Of a stretch of 26,391 nucleotides of DNA, positions 22,572 to 26,391 are shown piece by piece; position 1 is the first letter of the stretch, and each line of letters starts with the position of its first letter. The stretch lies in contig DCHL01000153.1 in the NCBI GenBank assembly GCA_002317595.1, positions 27,229-53,619 on the forward strand, in the 5' to 3' direction. Position numbers and translations under genes: made by a program. The notes under the pieces were generated by a model, which did no database searches, was not told the origin of the DNA, and saw only the letters and a program-made list of their open reading frames with translations. This DNA is from Lachnospiraceae bacterium UBA1753 (GTDB lineage Bacteria > Bacillota > Clostridia > Lachnospirales > Lachnospiraceae).

Positions 22572-25517
22572 ATGAAAAGAACAGCCATTATTGTTTTATC
22601 GATTATGATGATTTGTATGGAATTAATGCCAGCATACGCAGATACTGTCGACGCTGTTGAAACAAAAGAAGAACAGATATTTGATGATACATCAGCTGAT
22701 TCTAACGAGACTGTGGATGAAGGTGAGATTGAGGAAACTGATACCAATGAGGAAAATCTTGAGAACGAAGACAGTGACGAGATGGAACTGGAGAAAGACG
22801 ATGATACAGATTTGGAATGGTATCCTTCAGAGGAGTTGGCAGATGAGAGTTCTGAAGAAGATGATCTTGTAGAAGCAGATACTGTAGAAGAGAATCGTGC
22901 GGAAGATGAAATTCCAGGTGAGTTTCCAGCAGATGATGAGCTGGATGGAGAAATGATTAATGCTGACAGTGCTGCAAAGTATAATCCGGGTGCTGCTCTT
23001 GAGTATGCGAGAAATCACTGGGATGATGGTAAAGGACTCTGTAGTGAATTTGTATCTAGGTGCATAAATCAGGGTGGTTGCTCGGCTTACAGCATCAGTT
23101 GTACAAGCCTTAGAAGTCAGCTGATCAGTTCAGGAATGGGGACCGAATATGAGATTAAATTAAGTGCAGGTCAAACCATTAATATGAATAATTACTCCGG
23201 GAAGATATCAGCAGGAGATGTTGTTTTCTACTATTGTCCGACCTGTGTTTACGCTGATCAAAAGCCATATATTCATTCTGTTTTATGCAATGGTGCGGAT
23301 TCATCTGGATTTATGAAGGCTTTTTCTCACAATAATGCTAATTCTGGCAGTAGTAGGTATTCATACCGTACGACCTGCTACGCCCACACAGGTACAGCAA
23401 TAAACAAGGCATATGTTTATCATTTTAATTCGAACAGCCTCCCTAAAGGCGTATTAGATGGGGTGACTGGTGAATATGGAAGAATATTCGTAGACGGATG
23501 GGCGTTTGATCCAGATGCTACATCTGCTTCAGTAAGAACAATTGTCTATGTTGGTGGACCAGAAGGTTCAAGTAGTGCGGAGAGAATTGATATCGGGCTT
23601 GCTAACACAAGAAGAGATGATGTAAATGCAGTATATGGGTGCGGTAACTATCATGGATTTTCTACATGGCTAACTACAAGCAAAAGAGGCAATCAGACGG
23701 TATATGTATATGCTCTTGATTCAACATCGGGCAGTACATTAATTGGAAGTAGGACGGTTAATGTACTTGCACCGGTTACTGTAAATTCTGATGCATCGTC
23801 AATAAGTGAACAAATTGGTGAGACTAAGGAACTGGGAATATCGGTTAATGGTGATGGAATCGCTAAGCTGGTCTGCATAATTGGTAATGGTAACATTGCC
23901 AAGGTTGAATTTAAGGATATGAACTGGAATACAGGAAAAGGACATTTGAACATTACTGGCTTGAATTGTGGTACAACTACATTGTCAATTAATGCATACG
24001 ATACTAATGAGAACGTTCTTCAAACCAGAAGAGTTGATATCAGTGTAACAGCTCCTGGACTAAAGTATAATGTCTCGAATGCCTCAATTGAGGAACAGCA
24101 ATCGGCAACGGTAAAAATCAGTTGGGATAATTTTACGGGAACAATCGCTCCCCGCTTAACCACAGATGGAGTTGCTGGATTATCTTGGGGAAGCATTGAC
24201 AAAAATAATCGAACTGCTGAACTAATTCTGATAGGAGAAAAAGCTGGAACTACAGAATTGGTGACAGAACTAAAAGATTCAAACGGAGTGGTTCTTACAA
24301 GAAAGAGTATTCCAGTTAAGGTCACTGAGAAGCCAGTGTCATATAGTCTGGATGTAAATACCTCGAGTATAACTCTTGAGGTTGGAGAAAGTGCTGAGTT
24401 TATTGCTAAGTATTCAACTGAGAAGATTTCGGATGTTGAGGTGGCAGTTGCAAACAGTTCAATATCATCTTCACAGGTTGTCTCAAAGAACCTTTCAAAG
24501 GGAACAGCGGCTTTCAGACTGACTGGAAAGCAGCCTGGTAGCACACTTGCACGAGTTAAGCTTTATAAGTCGAATGGTAATCTGGCTTTAAGCAAATTTG
24601 TATATATCAAAGTTAATCAGCCTAAAGCTGATCCAGATCCTGCAGCAGACGATTCAGAAACAGAGGAGCCCGGTACAGACAATCCTGAAACAAATGAAGA
24701 GGGTTCCGAAATTGAGGAGGATGCTTATTTCGAACTTGATTGTGACAGCATCAGGACAGTTGTTGGACGTAGTGAGGTTATTGATGTATACTTTGATTCT
24801 AGTGAAGTGAAAGATATTAAAATTGATTCAGAGTATTCCTTCTTTGAAGCGAACGTCGATGCTGATTTTGACGAAGGTGAAGCTGTAATAACAGTAAAGG
24901 CGGAAAAAAGAGGAACAGGGGAGTTCACGATAACTGCTTATGATATCACTGGAGAAATTCTTGCAGAGGAGCAGGTTTCGGTTTATATCGGTGCTAAGCG
25001 TGAAGGCAAGACCTACACAATAAAGTACAAGTGTGAGAAAAATGCAGAATTTGACAGCAACCCTGAGCAGTACTGTCCAATCGAGATTGATGAAGACCTT
25101 GAATTAGCTGATGCGACAAGACCTGGATACGTATTCAAGGGATGGTATGATCGAGTTGGAAGAAGGGTATCGGCAATCACTTCAAATGATTATGGAAATA
25201 TTGTATTATTTGCAAAGTGGAAGCCAATTCGATACATAATCAATTTTGATGCTGGTGTGAGTGGAAGTGAGCAGGTAAATGTCAGTACCAAAACGGTTAA
25301 CGCAAAGTATGGACATTCTTATTTTCTTAGGCGACGATTTAAAAGGACTGGGTACAAGCTTATTGGATGGAGTACTACACGTGGGGGCAGTCCAGAATAC
25401 AAAGTCGGCCAGAGAGTAAAAAATCTGTGCGATTTGAACAATCAGGAGATTACGTTCTACGCTGTGTGGGAAATCAAAGAAGATAACTATAATCTATTTA
25501 GGAATTTGATGAGATGA
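22572..25517 (+). CDS. Exported papain-fold amidase with Ig-like and InlB-type repeats
   Basis: This 981-aa secreted protein has a signal peptide (1-23, ending PAYA) and a very acidic Asp/Glu/Ser/Thr linker (24-132). Next is an amidase domain (about 137-286) resembling the amidase_6/NlpC-like papain fold: GLCSEFVSRC gives Cys157, GDVVFYYC follows, and IHSVLCNG gives His235. A domain at about 293-398 (GWAFDP...VYVYALD) is followed by about four Ig-like/BIG2-type domains (403-493, 497-587, 593-683, 718-807). Two InlB/Flg_new-type repeats close it (GYVFKGWYD...FAKWKP and GYKLIGWSTT...FYAVWE, about 814-967). No LPXTG, choline-binding or S-layer anchor is visible. The likely target is a peptide or amide bond in the cell wall or a surface protein. 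The stop overlaps the next ATG. Confidence 0.82.
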   Translation: MKRTAIIVLSIMMICMELMPAYADTVDAVETKEEQIFDDTSADSNETVDEGEIEETDTNEENLENEDSDEMELEKDDDTDLEWYPSEELADESSEEDDLVEADTVEENRAEDEIPGEFPADDELDGEMINADSAAKYNPGAALEYARNHWDDGKGLCSEFVSRCINQGGCSAYSISCTSLRSQLISSGMGTEYEIKLSAGQTINMNNYSGKISAGDVVFYYCPTCVYADQKPYIHSVLCNGADSSGFMKAFSHNNANSGSSRYSYRTTCYAHTGTAINKAYVYHFNSNSLPKGVLDGVTGEYGRIFVDGWAFDPDATSASVRTIVYVGGPEGSSSAERIDIGLANTRRDDVNAVYGCGNYHGFSTWLTTSKRGNQTVYVYALDSTSGSTLIGSRTVNVLAPVTVNSDASSISEQIGETKELGISVNGDGIAKLVCIIGNGNIAKVEFKDMNWNTGKGHLNITGLNCGTTTLSINAYDTNENVLQTRRVDISVTAPGLKYNVSNASIEEQQSATVKISWDNFTGTIAPRLTTDGVAGLSWGSIDKNNRTAELILIGEKAGTTELVTELKDSNGVVLTRKSIPVKVTEKPVSYSLDVNTSSITLEVGESAEFIAKYSTEKISDVEVAVANSSISSSQVVSKNLSKGTAAFRLTGKQPGSTLARVKLYKSNGNLALSKFVYIKVNQPKADPDPAADDSETEEPGTDNPETNEEGSEIEEDAYFELDCDSIRTVVGRSEVIDVYFDSSEVKDIKIDSEYSFFEANVDADFDEGEAVITVKAEKRGTGEFTITAYDITGEILAEEQVSVYIGAKREGKTYTIKYKCEKNAEFDSNPEQYCPIEIDEDLELADATRPGYVFKGWYDRVGRRVSAITSNDYGNIVLFAKWKPIRYIINFDAGVSGSEQVNVSTKTVNAKYGHSYFLRRRFKRTGYKLIGWSTTRGGSPEYKVGQRVKNLCDLNNQEITFYAVWEIKEDNYNLFRNLMR

Positions 25518-25951
25518 GAATAGAAAAAAGAACTTACAATTCAATAATTAGAGATGCTCAAAGATTTGAATTTGAAACCGGAGGAATAATTGGATCGACA
25601 GTTGATATAATAGATAAATATGCTTTCGATGAGGGAATTCTTTCGAAATGTGGGTGTACATATGTACCAAATGTTGATAAAATAAATTCCATAATTGAGT
25701 CATGGCAGTTGAGCGGTATTCGTTTTCAAGGGATATACCATACGCATTTTGGCGGAGCTGATTCACTTTCGGATGCAGATATTGAATATATCAAATCAAT
25801 AATGGAAGCAATGCCTGATTTTGTTAACATCTTAAACTTTCCAGTGATATTGATTCCGGAAGGTATGATGGTGAATTATACTGTTTCGTTAAATCGTAAT
25901 AATTTATCAATTGATAAAGATTTTATTCAAATAAAGGAGGTTACACAATGA
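25514..25951 (+). CDS. JAMM/MPN (JAB-family) metalloprotease
   Basis: This 145-aa protein has the whole JAMM site. FETGGIIGS supplies catalytic Glu21. HTH at 76-78 plus seven residues and S86-D-A-D89 completes H-x-H-x7-S-x2-D, which binds zinc. No signal peptide or membrane helix is present, so it should act in the cytosol. Bacterial JAB proteases cleave ubiquitin-like tags, sulfur-carrier fusions or other isopeptide or peptide bonds, and some regulate stress proteins. No E1, E2 or obvious ubiquitin-like gene is in the window. Its ATG overlaps the amidase stop (ATGA) and its stop overlaps the next ATG, so the three genes are translationally coupled. Confidence 0.92.
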   Translation: MRIEKRTYNSIIRDAQRFEFETGGIIGSTVDIIDKYAFDEGILSKCGCTYVPNVDKINSIIESWQLSGIRFQGIYHTHFGGADSLSDADIEYIKSIMEAMPDFVNILNFPVILIPEGMMVNYTVSLNRNNLSIDKDFIQIKEVTQ

Positions 25952-26127
25952 GAGACAAAGAAAAAATTATTATTCCAAAGGGCTGTTTTAAGGGGAATTG
26001 CTCAGATTGTCTGTATGCAAATTTCTATGATAAGGATGGCCAGGGCAGGGTGAAATGTGATGGAAATTATGGCGGATATAATCATCCCGAGGATCGCAAT
26101 GGATGTTTTCATTATGTAAGGGGATAA
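25948..26127 (+). CDS. Small Cys-rich protein (59 aa), unknown
   Basis: A perfect AAAGGAGG site lies seven bases before the ATG, which overlaps the JAMM gene stop (ATGA). The 59-aa product has five Cys at 13, 18, 21, 37 and 53 and His at 46 and 55. The spacing C-x4-C-x2-C...C...C-x-H suggests a zinc- or disulfide-stabilised mini-domain. It has no signal peptide, and its pI looks near neutral to basic. I do not recognise the family. It could be the JAMM substrate or cofactor. The strong ribosome binding site, coupling and following terminator support a real gene. Confidence 0.75.
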   Translation: MRDKEKIIIPKGCFKGNCSDCLYANFYDKDGQGRVKCDGNYGGYNHPEDRNGCFHYVRG

Positions 26128-26163
26128 TGAAGATAAATCAGATATTGCAGACATAATACTACG

Positions 26164-26217
26164 TGGGCTTGTTACTTTTGGTGTGGAATCACTGTGGTGA
26201 CAGGCCCATTTTATTTG
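26164..26217 (+). terminator. Terminator of the amidase-JAMM operon
   Basis: TGGGCTTGTTAC (26164-26175) pairs with GTGACAGGCCCA (26197-26208) in a 12-bp stem with two G-U pairs. The loop itself can form a small GTG/CAC hairpin. TTTTATTTG follows. Confidence 0.85.
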
Positions 26218-26391
26218 TTAAATGATTTTTTCTTTGTTGCACTGTCCTAAATGGATACCCATAAGTATAATTGAAATCACAGCAATCCTGTAGTTATGAT
26301 TGCAAAGAATGATAAGCACAGGAGCACATCTATAATCCATTGGAACTTAACCCTCTTAGAAAAATCCTAGCTGAATATCGATTTAATAGTT
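26218..26391. other. Non-coding tail of the window
   Basis: I see no convincing gene, repeat or RNA in these 174 bases. A TATAAT at 26267-26272 has no matching -35. It could be the upstream region of a gene beyond the window. Confidence 0.4.

Noticed and set aside
26296..26370. 24-codon open frame at the right end
   Set aside because: It has no ribosome binding site and no recognisable content.
1..26391. CRISPR array or Cas genes accompanying the TPR-CHAT protein
   Set aside because: No regularly spaced direct repeats and no Cas-like reading frame are present in the window.

Overview
The window looks like a chromosomal segment of an anaerobic Gram-positive clostridium, most likely Lachnospiraceae (Butyrivibrio/Pseudobutyrivibrio type). 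This is inferred from the protein families, the tgt-yajC pairing, the EF-G2-type factor, strong GGAGG ribosome binding sites and rho-independent terminators. No 16S or other phylogenetic marker is present to confirm it.

Housekeeping part (1-10674). The window opens with the 3' end of a citrate synthase gene closed by a terminator. It continues with a VanY-type D,D-carboxypeptidase, tgt (queuosine tRNA modification), yajC (Sec translocon accessory) behind a good sigma-A promoter, and a secreted VanW-domain protein. A bidirectional terminator separates these from the minus-strand aromatic amino acid pair tyrA-aroA. A divergent promoter region then leads to an EF-G2-like translational GTPase and a polytopic GT-C-like membrane protein.

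Accessory part (10732-26127). Here codon use shifts from AAG/CTT-rich to AAA/ATA/TTA-rich, and eleven closely packed genes form what looks like one functional module. The first run (10732-22316) encodes a GrpE-like exchange factor, two tandem lid-less Hsp70 paralogs of identical length (555 aa, about 67% identical by hand alignment), and a three-TM small protein. It continues with a membrane protein that has a J-domain-like N-terminus without HPD and a C-terminal SH3b domain, a 1132-aa TPR-CHAT caspase-like protease, a divergent sigma-70-like protein, and a soluble protein with an anti-sigma H-x3-C-x2-C motif. It ends at a terminator (22352-22396). The second run (22572-26127) encodes a 981-aa exported papain-fold amidase with Ig-like and InlB-type repeats, a JAMM metalloprotease with a complete catalytic motif, and a 59-aa Cys-rich protein. 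Both gene junctions in that run overlap, and the run ends at another terminator.

Working model (inference). Membrane or cell-wall state is sensed through the SH3b/TM/J-like protein and the Hsp70 pair. This controls a TPR-CHAT protease, whose likely target is the zinc-finger anti-sigma-like protein. Its removal would free the sigma-like factor to express the amidase/JAMM operon. The logic resembles the Craspase (type III-E CRISPR) TPR-CHAT/Csx30/RpoE arrangement, but no CRISPR is present and a chaperone input replaces it. I do not recognise this exact combination as a named system.
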